In this document: in pieces, positions 1 to 8,556 of the stretch
Layout: each line of letters begins with the position of its first letter
Position numbering within the stretch: the stretch's first letter is position 1
Origin: Mycobacterium kyorinense
Lineage (GTDB): Bacteria; Actinomycetota; Actinomycetes; Mycobacteriales; Mycobacteriaceae
DNA: 33,836 nucleotides
Assembly: GCF_002101735.1 (NCBI RefSeq)
Contig: NZ_LQPE01000122.1
Location: 1 to 33,836 of the forward strand
Direction of reading: 5' to 3'
Translations under genes and position numbers: made by a program
Notes under the pieces: model-generated
What the model was told of the DNA's origin: nothing
The model's database searches: none
What the model saw: the letters and a program-made list of their open reading frames with translations, nothing else

Positions 1-1
1 T

Positions 2-1150
2 TCAGATTGCGTCGGGATCGTCCGCCAACGCCTCGGCGGCCTTGCGGGCCAGGTCGGGCGGTGCGGGAGCCGCGGGTGCGGGCGCAGGAGCTTGGGGCGG
101 TGGTGCCGGCTGGGGTGGCGGCGCCTGTTTGGTTGGGGCGACGACACTTTGGCCCAGATTGGGCCGCTGGTTGACGTGCGGCCGGATGTCGAGCGCAAGC
201 GCAATCGCCAGTGCCGCAACTCCGACGACGAAGATCGTCAGCACTGAAAGCGCTATCAGGAACGGCTTGCGTTCGGGGTGGTCGGCATCGGAGCGGAAGT
301 CGAGTTCCTCGGCGTCGCCGGCTGGGTCGGCGCTGTACGCGAGCGGTTGGCCGCCGTCAGCAGGCGGGGCGTCGGGCGCCAGACCGGCGGCCAGCGCCAT
401 TTCGGGGTCGACGAGACCCGTGCCCGGATCCTGCGCGTAGGCCACCGCGGCGGTCGAGGACTCGAAGAGCGGTGCGTGCGCCGACGCCAGCGCGGCGCCG
501 CGGGCCAGCGCGGTTTCCGGTTCCTCGGCGGCGCTGACCGCAAGCGTCGTCGCCGCCTCCAGCTCCGACTTGATCATCCCGACGTCGACGCCCGAGCCCA
601 CCACGAATAGGCCCTGCGGCCGCGACGGCAAACCGTCGGCATCCGCCGTCAACGCAGTGATCCGGGCTACGGCCTCGGTGTCGTCGTCGGGCAGGACTGC
701 CCGGTGAACATCGGTGATCGAACCGTCGGCGGAGTCGACGACGGCCAGGGTCGCACTGTCCGGTTCGATGAACAGCAACCCGGTGTGCGCGTAGCCCATC
801 GCGGAGCCGACCGTTTGGGCCAGCGCGGCAGCGGCCAGGAACGCCGACACCAGCATGACGTTCTCCACCTTGCGGACGGCCAACACATCCCGCAGCGCGC
901 TCGCTTCGACGGGATCGGTCCAGGTCACGCCAGTCGAAGCCAGCCGGTAGCCGCCTTGGTCGGCGCTTTCCCGAGTACCGAGGATCGCCGCGATCACCTG
1001 GTCGGCAGCGCTGGTGGTTGGCGCGGTGTCGTCGTCCGCGGAGATAGCGAAGTTGTCCTCGTCGACGGTGGCGCCGTCCGCGTTTTCGCCTTCTACCAGC
1101 ACCATGCGGACAGTCGTCGGTGCCATCGACACCCCGAGCACGATGTCCAC
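2..1150 (-). CDS. membrane-anchored proline-rich protein, DUF7159-like
   Basis: This 382-residue protein is complete; its TGA stop lies at the very edge of the window. The N-terminal part (about 1-230) begins with a glycine-containing strand (LGVSMAPTTVRMVLVEG) reminiscent of mycobacterial proteins grouped as DUF7159. There is one clear membrane helix at about residues 297-320, preceded by an acidic stretch. The last 60 residues are rich in Pro, Ala and Gln (runs such as APPPQPAPPPQ). Without an N-terminal signal, the likely topology is a cytoplasmic N-domain with a Pro-rich tail outside; this is inferred. No catalytic motif was recognised and its function is unknown. It lies upstream of tRNA-Ser on the same strand with 160 bp between them. 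The family assignment is from memory of the N-terminal pattern. Confidence 0.75.
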   Translation of the reverse strand: MDIVLGVSMAPTTVRMVLVEGENADGATVDEDNFAISADDDTAPTTSAADQVIAAILGTRESADQGGYRLASTGVTWTDPVEASALRDVLAVRKVENVMLVSAFLAAAALAQTVGSAMGYAHTGLLFIEPDSATLAVVDSADGSITDVHRAVLPDDDTEAVARITALTADADGLPSRPQGLFVVGSGVDVGMIKSELEAATTLAVSAAEEPETALARGAALASAHAPLFESSTAAVAYAQDPGTGLVDPEMALAAGLAPDAPPADGGQPLAYSADPAGDAEELDFRSDADHPERKPFLIALSVLTIFVVGVAALAIALALDIRPHVNQRPNLGQSVVAPTKQAPPPQPAPPPQAPAPAPAAPAPPDLARKAAEALADDPDAI

Positions 1151-1310
1151 AGTTCCTCCACGCGGTGTGCCGGCCGCTGGGAGTCTGCGTGAAGAGCGGT
1201 CTTCTGCTGCGGCGCCGCACGCAGGCCCCCCGTGACCCCTGGTGCTTCGACCATACTCGCTTCGGCACCACCCGCGCGGACGTCAGCCGTGCTGTTCGGT
1301 GCAGAAAAGT

Positions 1311-1401
1311 TGGCGGTGGCGGAGGGATTTGAACCCTCGGACGGGGGTTACCCGTCACACGCTTTCGAGGCGTGCTCCTTAGGCCGCTCGGACACGCCAC
1401 C
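1311..1401 (-). tRNA. tRNA-Ser (anticodon CGA)
   Basis: The minus strand folds as a class II tRNA. The acceptor stem GGTGGCG pairs perfectly with CGCCACC, followed by discriminator G and an encoded CCA (1311-1313). The anticodon stem-loop is CACGC-CTCGAAA-GCGTG, which places CGA at the anticodon, so it decodes UCG. The long variable arm (GACGGGTAACCCCCGTC) is typical of tRNA-Ser, and the T-arm contains GGTTCAAATCC. It lies between tadA and the DUF7159-like gene. Confidence 0.96.
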
Positions 1402-1430
1402 GCCGGACAGCTTACCGAACGCGGCCGCGC

Positions 1431-1889
1431 TCACCCCAATCGCTGGCGGGTGAAGAAGTCCTCCAGCAGCGCCGCGCACTGGTCGGCCAGCACGCCGCCG
1501 CGCACCTCGGGCCGGTGGTTCAGGCGCCGGTCACGCACCACATCCCACAGCGAGCCGACCGCGCCGGTCTTGGGCTCCCACGCCCCGAACACCAGCCGCC
1601 CCACCCGCGCCATCACCAGCGCGCCGGCGCACATCGTGCACGGCTCGACCGTGACCGCCAGCGTCGCACCCTCCAGTCGCCACCCGTCGCCCAGGACGCT
1701 GGCCGCGGCCCGCATCGCCAGGATTTCCGCGTGCGCCGTCGGATCACCCAGGGCTTCCCGGGCGTTCACCGCGCGGGCCAGCTCGGTGCCGTCGGGGCCG
1801 ACGATCACCGCCCCCACCGGGACGTCGCGCGGGCCTGCGGTGGCAGCAACCGCCAGAGCGGCGCGGATCAGGTCTTCGTCGGACCTCAC
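1431..1889 (-). CDS. tadA: tRNA-specific adenosine-34 deaminase
   Basis: The 152-residue zinc deaminase converts A34 to inosine in the wobble position of tRNA-Arg(ACG). The cytidine-deaminase fold signatures are present: HAE at residues 53-55 (His zinc ligand and catalytic Glu) and PCTMC at 83-87 (two Cys zinc ligands). The length is normal for TadA. It starts with GTG at 1889, which overlaps the stop of the upstream gene by four bases (GTGA), so the two are translationally coupled. The partner belongs to a family found beside tadA in actinobacteria. It corresponds to Rv3752c in gene order. Confidence 0.93.
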   Translation of the reverse strand: MRSDEDLIRAALAVAATAGPRDVPVGAVIVGPDGTELARAVNAREALGDPTAHAEILAMRAAASVLGDGWRLEGATLAVTVEPCTMCAGALVMARVGRLVFGAWEPKTGAVGSLWDVVRDRRLNHRPEVRGGVLADQCAALLEDFFTRQRLG

Positions 1890-2398
1890 CGACCGAGGCG
1901 ATCGAGCACCGCGGACAGCTCTTCGGCGAAGCCCATCTCCCGCGCGATGCGGCCCAGCTGCTCATCGGCGTACAGGTCGGTCTCGTCGAGGATCACGCCC
2001 AGCACCGCCTCGGGCAGCCCGATGTCGGAAAGCAGCCCCAGGTCGCCTTCCTCGAACGGTTCGGCGTCCTCCAGGTCCTCCGGATCGATGTCCGCGTCGA
2101 GGTTCTCCAGCACTTCGGCGGCAATGTCATAGTCGAGCGCCGCCGTGGCGTCTGACAGCAGCATCCGCGTTCCCGACGGCCCCGGACGCAGGATGACGAA
2201 GAACTCGTCGTCGACGTCGAGCAGCCCGAAAACAGCTCCGGCGCTGCGTAGCTCGCGCAGTTCGGTCTCGGCGTCGGCCAGACTGGTCAGCGCCTTGCGG
2301 CGCATCGGGGCGCAGCGCCACTTGCCGTCTTCGCGCACGACGGCAATGCCGAAGCCGTCCGGCGCGTCCGCCTGCGCAGAGGCCCGCTGTCGTGCCAT
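1886..2398 (-). CDS. tRNA adenosine deaminase-associated protein
   Basis: The 170-residue protein resembles the actinobacterial family named for its constant position next to tadA (TIGR03941). The central and C-terminal parts are very acidic (a DADIDPEDLEDAEPFEEGD region). There are no catalytic residues or membrane segments. Its role is unknown; a partner or stabiliser of TadA is an inference from gene neighbourhood only. The ATG at 2398 (MARQRAS) was chosen because a longer frame starting at 2482 would run through the promoter region and into the divergent tyrA start. The 71-bp gap to tyrA must hold both divergent promoters. It corresponds to Rv3753c by position. Confidence 0.85.
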   Translation of the reverse strand: MARQRASAQADAPDGFGIAVVREDGKWRCAPMRRKALTSLADAETELRELRSAGAVFGLLDVDDEFFVILRPGPSGTRMLLSDATAALDYDIAAEVLENLDADIDPEDLEDAEPFEEGDLGLLSDIGLPEAVLGVILDETDLYADEQLGRIAREMGFAEELSAVLDRLGR

Positions 2399-2469
2399 GC
2401 GCGCAACGCTAGTCCCTGACGGTGCAGCTTGACCAGCGAACTTGCCGCGAAATGTGCCAACCTTGAGGC

Positions 2470-3429
2470 GTGGCAAAGACACCGGTGTGCGTACTTGGGC
2501 TGGGCCTGATCGGCGGCTCGATCATGCGAGCCGCGGCCGCAGCAGACTACGAGGTTTTCGGCTACAACCGCTCCGTCGAGGGGGTCCAGGCGGCCCGCTT
2601 CGACGGTTTCGACGCCACCACCGATCTCAGCGAGGCCCTGACCCGCGCCGCCGAACTGGGCGCGTTGATCGTGCTCGCCGTTCCGATGCCGGCGTTGCCG
2701 TCGCTGCTCGCCTATATCGCCGAAATGGCGCCGGACTGTCCGCTCACCGACGTCACCAGCGTCAAGAGCGCGGTGCTCGACGAGGTCAGCGCCGCCGGTC
2801 TGCGGGATCGCTTCGTCGGCGGCCACCCGATGACCGGAACCGCGCACTCGGGTTGGGCGGCCGGGCATGTCCGGTTGTTCAGCGGGGCGCCCTGGGTGGT
2901 CAGCGTCGACGACCACGTCGACCCCGCGGTGTGGACGCAGGTGATGACGTTGGCGCTGGATTGCGGCTCAGTTGTGGTGCCGGCGAGGTCCGACGAGCAC
3001 GACGCCGCCGCAGCCGCGATTTCTCATCTGCCGCACCTGCTCGCCGAGTCGCTGGCCGTCACCGCCGCCGAGGTTCCGCTGGCTTTCGCGCTGGCGGCCG
3101 GGTCGTTCCGCGACGGCACCCGGGTGGCGGTCACCGCGCCGGATCTGGTGCGCGCGATGTGTGAAGCCAACGCCGGCCAGGTTCTGCCGATGGTGGACCG
3201 GTTCATCGAATTGCTCACTAATGCCCGAGAGTCGCTGGCGCACAACAACTCTGTGGCCGAGCTGGTCGAGGCCGGGCACGCCGCACGCACCCGCTACGAC
3301 AGCTTTTCGCGGCCGGAGATCGTCACCGTCTTCGTCGGCGCGGAGAACTGGCGCGAGGAACTGGCCGCCGCCGGACGGGCCGGCGGGGTGATCAGATCCG
3401 CTCTGCCAAGCCTGGATACTCCACGATGA
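2470..3429 (+). CDS. tyrA: prephenate dehydrogenase
   Basis: The 319-residue enzyme oxidatively decarboxylates prephenate to 4-hydroxyphenylpyruvate in tyrosine biosynthesis. The N-terminal NAD(P)-binding Rossmann motif GLGLIGGS is at residues 10-17. The substrate-site motif [13 protein letters not shown] is present at about 117-129, and the helical dimerisation domain follows. No separate ACT regulatory domain is apparent. It starts with GTG at 2470. Its 3' end overlaps the convergent glycolipid-binding-family gene by 38 bases. It corresponds to Rv3754. Confidence 0.93.
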   Translation: MAKTPVCVLGLGLIGGSIMRAAAAADYEVFGYNRSVEGVQAARFDGFDATTDLSEALTRAAELGALIVLAVPMPALPSLLAYIAEMAPDCPLTDVTSVKSAVLDEVSAAGLRDRFVGGHPMTGTAHSGWAAGHVRLFSGAPWVVSVDDHVDPAVWTQVMTLALDCGSVVVPARSDEHDAAAAAISHLPHLLAESLAVTAAEVPLAFALAAGSFRDGTRVAVTAPDLVRAMCEANAGQVLPMVDRFIELLTNARESLAHNNSVAELVEAGHAARTRYDSFSRPEIVTVFVGAENWREELAAAGRAGGVIRSALPSLDTPR

Positions 3430-3997
3430 AGCCGTCGGCGTCTACCAGCAGAGTCGTGTCGGACACCGGCGTTTTCACCTTGACCTCCCCGATGCTGGCC
3501 GAGTTGGCGTTGCTGTAGGTGACGACGGCTGACGTGATGGACATTTCGGGCAGCCCCAGGTAGATCACGGGCACGATGATCGAGTCGGCCCGCTCGTGCA
3601 GACCGTGGCGGCGGATCGGCAGCGTATTGAAGAACGGACTGAACACCACGTCGACGTCCAGCGCGCCGTCGAAGGCGGCCCGCGACTCGCCGCGGTGGTC
3701 GGTGACCAGCCACATGTTCTCCTCGTCGCGGGCGATCGAGAGCTGGCGTTCCCGCTCGGCGAGTGTCACCGTCAACCCGAACCGTTTGGTGGCGCCGGTC
3801 TCGTCGGTCTGCAGGTCGTAGTAGGCGCCGAACGCCGGCTGGGCGTCGGTCGCAGCGGCGACGATGCGGCCGTTGGCCTTGATTCGATTGCCGGACAACT
3901 GCACCCGCACCGATTCCATGCGGTAGCAGTCGGGTGCGCGCCAGGTCAGCATCGCCGGCCAGGCGCTCGACGTCGCATCACGAGGGGCTGGGCTCAC
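3392..3997 (-). CDS. putative glycolipid-binding family protein
   Basis: The 201-residue protein fits the 'putative glycolipid-binding' family (PF06475). The hallmark is the motif [17 protein letters not shown] at about residues 114-130, close to the family pattern DVD-x3-PF-xNTLPIRR, and an LTWR strand lies near the start. There is no signal peptide or membrane helix. The biochemical role of the family is not established. The GTG at 3997 overlaps the end of proZ by 20 bases; an ATG at 3952 (MLTWRAPD) is a credible shorter start. The 3' end overlaps tyrA on the opposite strand. It corresponds to Rv3755c by position. Confidence 0.82.
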   Translation of the reverse strand: MSPAPRDATSSAWPAMLTWRAPDCYRMESVRVQLSGNRIKANGRIVAAATDAQPAFGAYYDLQTDETGATKRFGLTVTLAERERQLSIARDEENMWLVTDHRGESRAAFDGALDVDVVFSPFFNTLPIRRHGLHERADSIIVPVIYLGLPEMSITSAVVTYSNANSASIGEVKVKTPVSDTTLLVDADGFIVEYPGLAERI

Positions 3998-4724
3998 CCG
4001 CTATACCGTAGGCGACCCGGCCGGGTGACGCCCAGCCTGTCCGTCCGGTCGGCAAGAACCGTTGCAGCCGGCCGGTGCCCGGCACCGACACCCACACCGC
4101 GAACGCCAGTGCGGCATCAAGGATCAACGCCAGAGCGGCCACCAGCAGCGCGCCGACCAGCGCGATGTGGAACTGGCGCACCTTGATGCCGTCGATCAGG
4201 TAACGGCCCAGCCCGCCGAGGCTGGCGTAGGCCGCCACCGTCGCCGTGGCCACCACCTGCAGGGTCGCGGTGCGCAGCCCGCCGATGATCAACGGCAGCG
4301 CGTTGGGCACCTCGACGCGCAGCAACACCCGCGGCTCGGTCATGCCCATCGAGCGGGCGGCGTCGACGACCTTCGGATCGACGTTGGACACCCCGGCATA
4401 CGTGCCGGCCAGCAGCGGCGGGATGCCCAGCAGCATCAGCGCGACGATCGGCGGCCCCAGGCCCAAACCCCAGACCAGCACGGCCAACAACAGCACGCCC
4501 AGGGTGGGCAGCGCACGCAGCCCGTTGATCGCGGTGACCACAACCAGGGCGCCGCGACCGGTGTGCCCGATGACCAGCCCGATCGGGATCGCGATCAGCG
4601 CCGAAGCCGTCACCGCCAGCGCCGTGTATTCCAAGTGCTCCAATGTCCGTGCCGCCAGGCCCGTCGGCCCGCTCCAGTGGGCGGCGGTGAACAGGTAGGA
4701 CAGTGCCTGGGCGAGAAAGTTCAT
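3978..4724 (-). CDS. proZ: osmolyte ABC transporter permease ProZ
   Basis: The 248-residue inner-membrane permease has several hydrophobic helices and the BPD-transport EAA-type loop (about 128-160, AARSMGMTEPRVLLRVEVPNA), which docks onto the ATPase ProV. It is the second permease of a glycine betaine/carnitine/choline-type importer. The ATG at 4724 overlaps the proW stop as ATGA, so expression should be coupled. It is the last gene of proX-proV-proW-proZ. The substrate is inferred from family membership and not visible in the sequence. Confidence 0.93.
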   Translation of the reverse strand: MNFLAQALSYLFTAAHWSGPTGLAARTLEHLEYTALAVTASALIAIPIGLVIGHTGRGALVVVTAINGLRALPTLGVLLLAVLVWGLGLGPPIVALMLLGIPPLLAGTYAGVSNVDPKVVDAARSMGMTEPRVLLRVEVPNALPLIIGGLRTATLQVVATATVAAYASLGGLGRYLIDGIKVRQFHIALVGALLVAALALILDAALAFAVWVSVPGTGRLQRFLPTGRTGWASPGRVAYGIAGEPSPS

Positions 4725-5416
4725 CGCGCGCCACCCACGATCGGGGCTCGCAGCGGCGCCCGCAGCCGTCGGCGACCGGCGCGCGACGCGCGTTCCCACG
4801 GCGTGGCGACGCGGCCGGCCAGCACGATCAGCGTGTCGATCACTATCGCCAGCCCGAAGATCGCGATGATGCCGGCCACCACCTGGTCGCTCTTGTCGGC
4901 CTGGTAGCCCTCCGTGAACCAGGCGCCCAGGCCGCCGATGCCGATCACCGCGCCGACCGAGACCATCGAGATATTCGTCACCACCACGACTCGCAGTCCG
5001 GCTATTAGTACCGGGATAGCCAGCGGCAGTTCGACTTTCAGCATCCGGGTGATCGGCCGGTAGCCGACAGCGGCAGCGGCGTCGCGCACCTGCTGCGGCA
5101 CCGCATCCAGCGCCTCGAGTACCGCCCGCACCAGCAGCGCCGCGGTGTAAAGCGTCAGCGCGACAACGACATTCGCCTCGTCGAGGATGCGCGTCGGGAT
5201 GACCAGCGGCAAGACCACGAACAGCGCCAGCGACGGGATCGTGAACACGATGCTCGCTGTCACGGTGGTCAGCCGCCGCAACGTGGTCCGACGCTGCACC
5301 GCCACCCCCAGCGGCAGCGCGATCGCCAGCCCGAGCAGCACCGGCACCAGCGACAGCCGCAGGTGAACTACCGTCAGCGTCCAGGCCGCCGGCAGGTGGG
5401 TGAGCAGGTAATGCAC
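4721..5416 (-). CDS. proW: osmolyte ABC transporter permease ProW
   Basis: The 231-residue integral membrane permease has hydrophobic helices starting at about residue 20 and an EAA loop (DAAAAVGYRPITRMLKVELP) in the second half. It pairs with ProZ in the ProXVWZ betaine-type importer. The start is GTG at 5416 (reads MHYLLTHLPAAW): it lies two bases after the proV stop and gives the usual family length, whereas the open frame continuing upstream only reads through proV. Its stop overlaps proZ by four bases. Confidence 0.92.
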   Translation of the reverse strand: MHYLLTHLPAAWTLTVVHLRLSLVPVLLGLAIALPLGVAVQRRTTLRRLTTVTASIVFTIPSLALFVVLPLVIPTRILDEANVVVALTLYTAALLVRAVLEALDAVPQQVRDAAAAVGYRPITRMLKVELPLAIPVLIAGLRVVVVTNISMVSVGAVIGIGGLGAWFTEGYQADKSDQVVAGIIAIFGLAIVIDTLIVLAGRVATPWERASRAGRRRLRAPLRAPIVGGAR

Positions 5417-5418
5417 GG

Positions 5419-6513
5419 CTAATCCAGCCGCCGCGATTCCAATGCGGCCAGCACATCGGTGGCCAGCACCCCGCCGATGACCTTGCCCGCCTTGTCCACT
5501 GCCACGCCCAGCATCGACGGCGAGGCCAGCGCGGCGTCGAGTGCCTGGCTGAGGTTGCCGGCCGGGCGCAACTGCGAACCGACGGCGGTCACACTGTCGG
5601 GTAGCGACGCGCCGCCGCGGTACAGCCGTAGGCCTTCCGCGTCGATCCATCCCAGCGGGCGACCGTCATGGTGGACCACCAGCGTCCAGCCGTCGCGCAG
5701 TTGCGCGGCGTCGACCTCGGACTCCGCGATCTGCGGAATGTCGTGCAACGGAAGGCCATCGGCGTCCAGGCATTGCAGCCACCGGTAGCCGCGACCAAGA
5801 CCGATGAAGCTCGAGACAAGATCGTTGGCCGGACGCGACAGCACCCGCGCGGGTTCGTCGTACTGCTGCAGCGACCCGCCCGGGCCGAACACCGCAATGT
5901 AATCGGCGAGCCGAACCGCCTCGTCGATGTCGTGCGTGACAAACACGATGGTCTTGCGCAATTCGCTTTGCAGACGCACGATTTCGCGTTGCAGCTCACG
6001 GCGCACTATTGGGTCGACGGCGGAAAACGGCTCGTCCATCAACAGAATCGGCGGGTCGGCGGCCAGCGCCCGCGCGACGCCGACGCGTTGCTGCTCGCCG
6101 CCGGAGAGCTGCGCGGGGTAGCGGCTGGCCAGCTTGGGGTCCAGTCCGACCCGTTCCAGCACCTGGTAGGCGGCGGCGCGCGCAGCCCGACGCGACTGAC
6201 CCTTGAGCACGGGCACCGTCGCGATGTTGTCGATCACCCGCTGATGCGGCATCAGGCCCGCGCCCTGGATGACATAACCGATTCCCAGGCGCAGTTTCAC
6301 CGGGTCGACGCCTGCCACGTCGGCGCCGTCGACGGTGACGGTGCCCGATGTCGGCTCGATCATCCGGTTGATCATCCGCATGGAGGTGGTTTTGCCGCAG
6401 CCCGACGGGCCGACGAAGACGGTCAGTGCGCCCTGCGGCACTTCCAGGGACAGACGGTCCACGGCGACGGTGCCGTCGGGATAGACCTTGCTCACGTTGT
6501 CGAAGCTGATCAT
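5419..6513 (-). CDS. proV: osmolyte ABC transporter ATP-binding protein ProV
   Basis: The 364-residue ATPase energises the ProWZ permeases. The ABC core shows Walker A GPSGCGKT (35-42), Q-loop near residue 83, signature LSGGEQQ (136-142), Walker B ILLMDEP (156-162) and H-loop His194. The C-terminal third (about 255-364) looks like a pair of CBS domains, as in OpuA/ProV-type ATPases, where they sense ionic strength or nucleotides. The ATG at 6513 was chosen because it overlaps the proX stop as ATGA; an in-frame start at 6552 would add 13 residues inside proX. Confidence 0.93.
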   Translation of the reverse strand: MISFDNVSKVYPDGTVAVDRLSLEVPQGALTVFVGPSGCGKTTSMRMINRMIEPTSGTVTVDGADVAGVDPVKLRLGIGYVIQGAGLMPHQRVIDNIATVPVLKGQSRRAARAAAYQVLERVGLDPKLASRYPAQLSGGEQQRVGVARALAADPPILLMDEPFSAVDPIVRRELQREIVRLQSELRKTIVFVTHDIDEAVRLADYIAVFGPGGSLQQYDEPARVLSRPANDLVSSFIGLGRGYRWLQCLDADGLPLHDIPQIAESEVDAAQLRDGWTLVVHHDGRPLGWIDAEGLRLYRGGASLPDSVTAVGSQLRPAGNLSQALDAALASPSMLGVAVDKAGKVIGGVLATDVLAALESRRLD

Positions 6514-7448
6514 TGCCGGATCGGGTGGTCGAAGCCGTTGTCTCGCAGCCATTTTCGCGCGGCTTCGTCGGGGTCGACCCCGGAGTTGCCGGCGACCGCC
6601 ATGTTGAGTTGGGCCAGGCCCGTGGTGCTCAGTTTGGCCGACACCGCGTCGAGCACATCTTTGAGCCGATCCGACTTCTTCTGCGAGTTGACCAGCGGCA
6701 CAATGTTGCCCGCCAAGAAGTTGTGCTCGGGATCGTCGAGCACCACCAGGTGGTTTTGCGGGATGGCCGGCGAGGTGCTGAAGATGTTGGCCGCGTTGAC
6801 CGTTCCGTCCAGCAGCGCGCGCACCGTGACCGCGCCGCCGCCGTCGCTGATCGCCACGAAGTTGCCGGGACCGACATCCAGCCCGTATTTCTGCCGCAGC
6901 CCCATCAGTCCGGACGGCCGGCTCTCAAACGCCGACGGCGCCGCGAACCTCACCTCGGCCGAGTGCGGAGCCAGATCGGCGATGGTTTTGAGGTTCCACA
7001 TGGCGGCGGTCGAGGCGGTGACGGTAACTGTGTCGGTGTCGGACGCGGGCGACGGCGTCAGGATCGACAAGTCGCCGGGCAGCCGTTTGTAGAGCTCCAA
7101 TTCGACGGCATCGAGCATGGTCACCATCGAGTCGGGCTGAAAGTACAGCAGCAGGTTGCCGATGTATTCGGGAACCAAGTCGATCGAATGGTCTTTGAGA
7201 GCCGGGATATACGTTTCGCGGCTGCCGATCCCCAGGCGGCGTCCGACGTCGAAACCGTTGGCCTGCAATGCCTGTGCGTAGACCTCCGCGAGGATCTTGG
7301 ATTCGGGAAAATCAGCGGACCCGACGACGATCGACTTCATGCTGGCCGACATCCCGCCGAGGGGGTTGGCGCTGCCGCAGGCCACCGCGGCGAGGCACAC
7401 CGCAATGCACGCGGCCGCGCTCCGCGCGCGTCGCCGCAGCATGCCCAT
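6510..7448 (-). CDS. proX: osmolyte ABC transporter substrate-binding lipoprotein ProX
   Basis: The 312-residue extracytoplasmic binding protein of the quaternary-amine importer opens the operon. It starts with an Arg-rich, hydrophobic signal peptide ending LAAVAC, a plausible though slightly atypical lipobox, so it is probably a lipoprotein. The OpuAC-type domain begins with VGSADFPESKILAEVYAQAL and contains DLVPEYIGNLL. The ATG at 7448 is preferred; GTG at 7469 and ATG at 7442 are in-frame alternatives, and none has a strong ribosome binding site. About 75 bp separate it from the divergent LapA-domain gene and should hold the operon promoter. Confidence 0.9.
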   Translation of the reverse strand: MGMLRRRARSAAACIAVCLAAVACGSANPLGGMSASMKSIVVGSADFPESKILAEVYAQALQANGFDVGRRLGIGSRETYIPALKDHSIDLVPEYIGNLLLYFQPDSMVTMLDAVELELYKRLPGDLSILTPSPASDTDTVTVTASTAAMWNLKTIADLAPHSAEVRFAAPSAFESRPSGLMGLRQKYGLDVGPGNFVAISDGGGAVTVRALLDGTVNAANIFSTSPAIPQNHLVVLDDPEHNFLAGNIVPLVNSQKKSDRLKDVLDAVSAKLSTTGLAQLNMAVAGNSGVDPDEAARKWLRDNGFDHPIRQ

Positions 7449-7523
7449 AGTTGCCGACACTATCGCCACAAGCCATGCCGCGCTTTGCGTTTATTTTCGC
7501 GGCTGAAAGGGCAAGATGGGGCC

Positions 7524-7871
7524 ATGAGCAGCGATCCATCCGTGTCGCCCGATCAGCCTCGCCCAGCCGAAGTACCGGCGCACGACGCCGCCAAGCCACC
7601 GGCGGGTTCGCCGGTGATGTTCACCCGCGCCGGCGCGGTGTGGACGGCGCTGACCGTCGGCTTCCTGATTCTCATCGTGCTGCTGATCTTCATCACCCAG
7701 AACACGGCCTCGGCGCAATTCCAATTCCTGGGCTGGCACTGGAGTTTGCCGCTGGGTGTGGCGATTCTGCTGGCGGCGGTGTGCGGCGGGCTGATCACCG
7801 TGCTGGCCGGTACCGCACGGATCTATCAGCTGCGGCGGGCGGCGAAAAAGCACGCCTCGGGTCGGCGTTAA
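7524..7871 (+). CDS. LapA-domain membrane protein
   Basis: The 115-residue protein has a Pro/Ala-rich cytoplasmic leader (1-32) and two membrane helices at about 38-58 and 75-97, separated by a short loop beginning ITQNTASAQFQFL, which is typical of the LapA (DUF1049) domain. A basic tail (RRAAKKHASGRR) follows. In proteobacteria LapA proteins assist LPS assembly; in mycobacteria the role is unknown. The ATG at 7524 gives the usual family length. It is transcribed divergently from proX and overlaps the following convergent phosphatase gene in a shared TTAA. It corresponds to Rv3760. Confidence 0.85.
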   Translation: MSSDPSVSPDQPRPAEVPAHDAAKPPAGSPVMFTRAGAVWTALTVGFLILIVLLIFITQNTASAQFQFLGWHWSLPLGVAILLAAVCGGLITVLAGTARIYQLRRAAKKHASGRR

Positions 7872-8473
7872 CGCTGGTTTCGCGGCAGCAGGTCCCACAC
7901 GTGCTCGGTGCAGTTGACCGCCGCGACGCTGGCCTGCCCGGTCCGGGAGAACAGCAGGCGGGTCACCGACACGTAGTCGATCGGGAACGACAACAGCCGC
8001 GGGGTGCCGAGGATTTCGTGCAGCACCACGTTGATCACGCCGCCGTGGCTGAACACCGCCACGGTGTCGTCGGGATCGGCGGTGGCGACCACGTCGTCGA
8101 CGGCGGCGTTGACGCGGGCGCGGAAACCGGCCTCGTCGACCGAGCTGGGTAACCGCCCCTCGGCCATCCGCGCCCACTCCTGCGGGTTCTCCTCGCGGAT
8201 CTGCTCGATGGGGATATAGAGGGGCAGGTCGCGGTCGTACTCGGCGAACCGTTCGTCGATGTCGACGGCGAGGTCTCGCGCCGCGGCGACGGGTTCGGCG
8301 GTCTGGATGGCGCGCCGCTGCGGACTGCTGACCACCCGGGCGATCGGAAACCGGGCGAGCGCCTCGGGTAACCGTTCGACCTGCTTGAACCCCTCGTCGG
8401 ACAGCTCGGGGTCGGCGCCTTGGCCGGGTTCGCTGCGAAGCGGCAGGGCATGCCGGACCAGGAGCAGTTGCAT
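7868..8473 (-). CDS. histidine phosphatase family protein
   Basis: The 201-residue member of the phosphoglycerate-mutase-like superfamily has all core residues: the N-terminal RHA motif (Arg7-His8, phospho-acceptor), Arg in SPQRRAIQTA (50-59), an acidic Glu near residue 78 and the second His143 in FSHGG. It is probably a soluble phosphatase; the substrate is unknown. It lies divergently from a kinase-FadE operon with an 83-bp gap that contains a perfect palindrome, so the two transcription units may be co-regulated. The ATG at 8473 starts exactly at the first strand of the fold (MQLLLVRHA). Confidence 0.88.
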   Translation of the reverse strand: MQLLLVRHALPLRSEPGQGADPELSDEGFKQVERLPEALARFPIARVVSSPQRRAIQTAEPVAAARDLAVDIDERFAEYDRDLPLYIPIEQIREENPQEWARMAEGRLPSSVDEAGFRARVNAAVDDVVATADPDDTVAVFSHGGVINVVLHEILGTPRLLSFPIDYVSVTRLLFSRTGQASVAAVNCTEHVWDLLPRNQR

Positions 8474-8517
8474 GCGCTCAGCCTCGCACTCGCGGCGAAG
8501 TGCTCCCGCACACAGGT

Positions 8518-8534
8518 GGAGAATGCTATTCTCC
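8518..8534. promoter_or_regulatory. 17-bp perfect palindrome, probable TetR operator
   Basis: GGAGAAT-GCT-ATTCTCC is a perfect inverted repeat with 7-bp arms and a 3-bp centre. It sits 22 bp before the start codon of the kinase gene at 8557 and 44 bp from the divergent phosphatase start. Size and symmetry suit a TetR-family dimer, and a TetR gene lies in the same operon (11658-12275). Binding is inferred. Confidence 0.6.
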
Positions 8535-8556
8535 GCATGGAGAGTGAGGTGTGCGA

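Noticed and set aside
357..1400. Long minus-strand frame of 347 codons over the first gene and tRNA
   Set aside because: It runs through tRNA-Ser and overlaps the DUF7159-like gene in another frame; its product is Arg-rich with no recognisable domain.
5668..7092. Long plus-strand open frame (474 codons) opposite proV and proX
   Set aside because: It lies antisense to well-supported ABC transporter genes, and its translation is rich in Arg, His and Gln without domain pattern. It is a GC-rich shadow frame.
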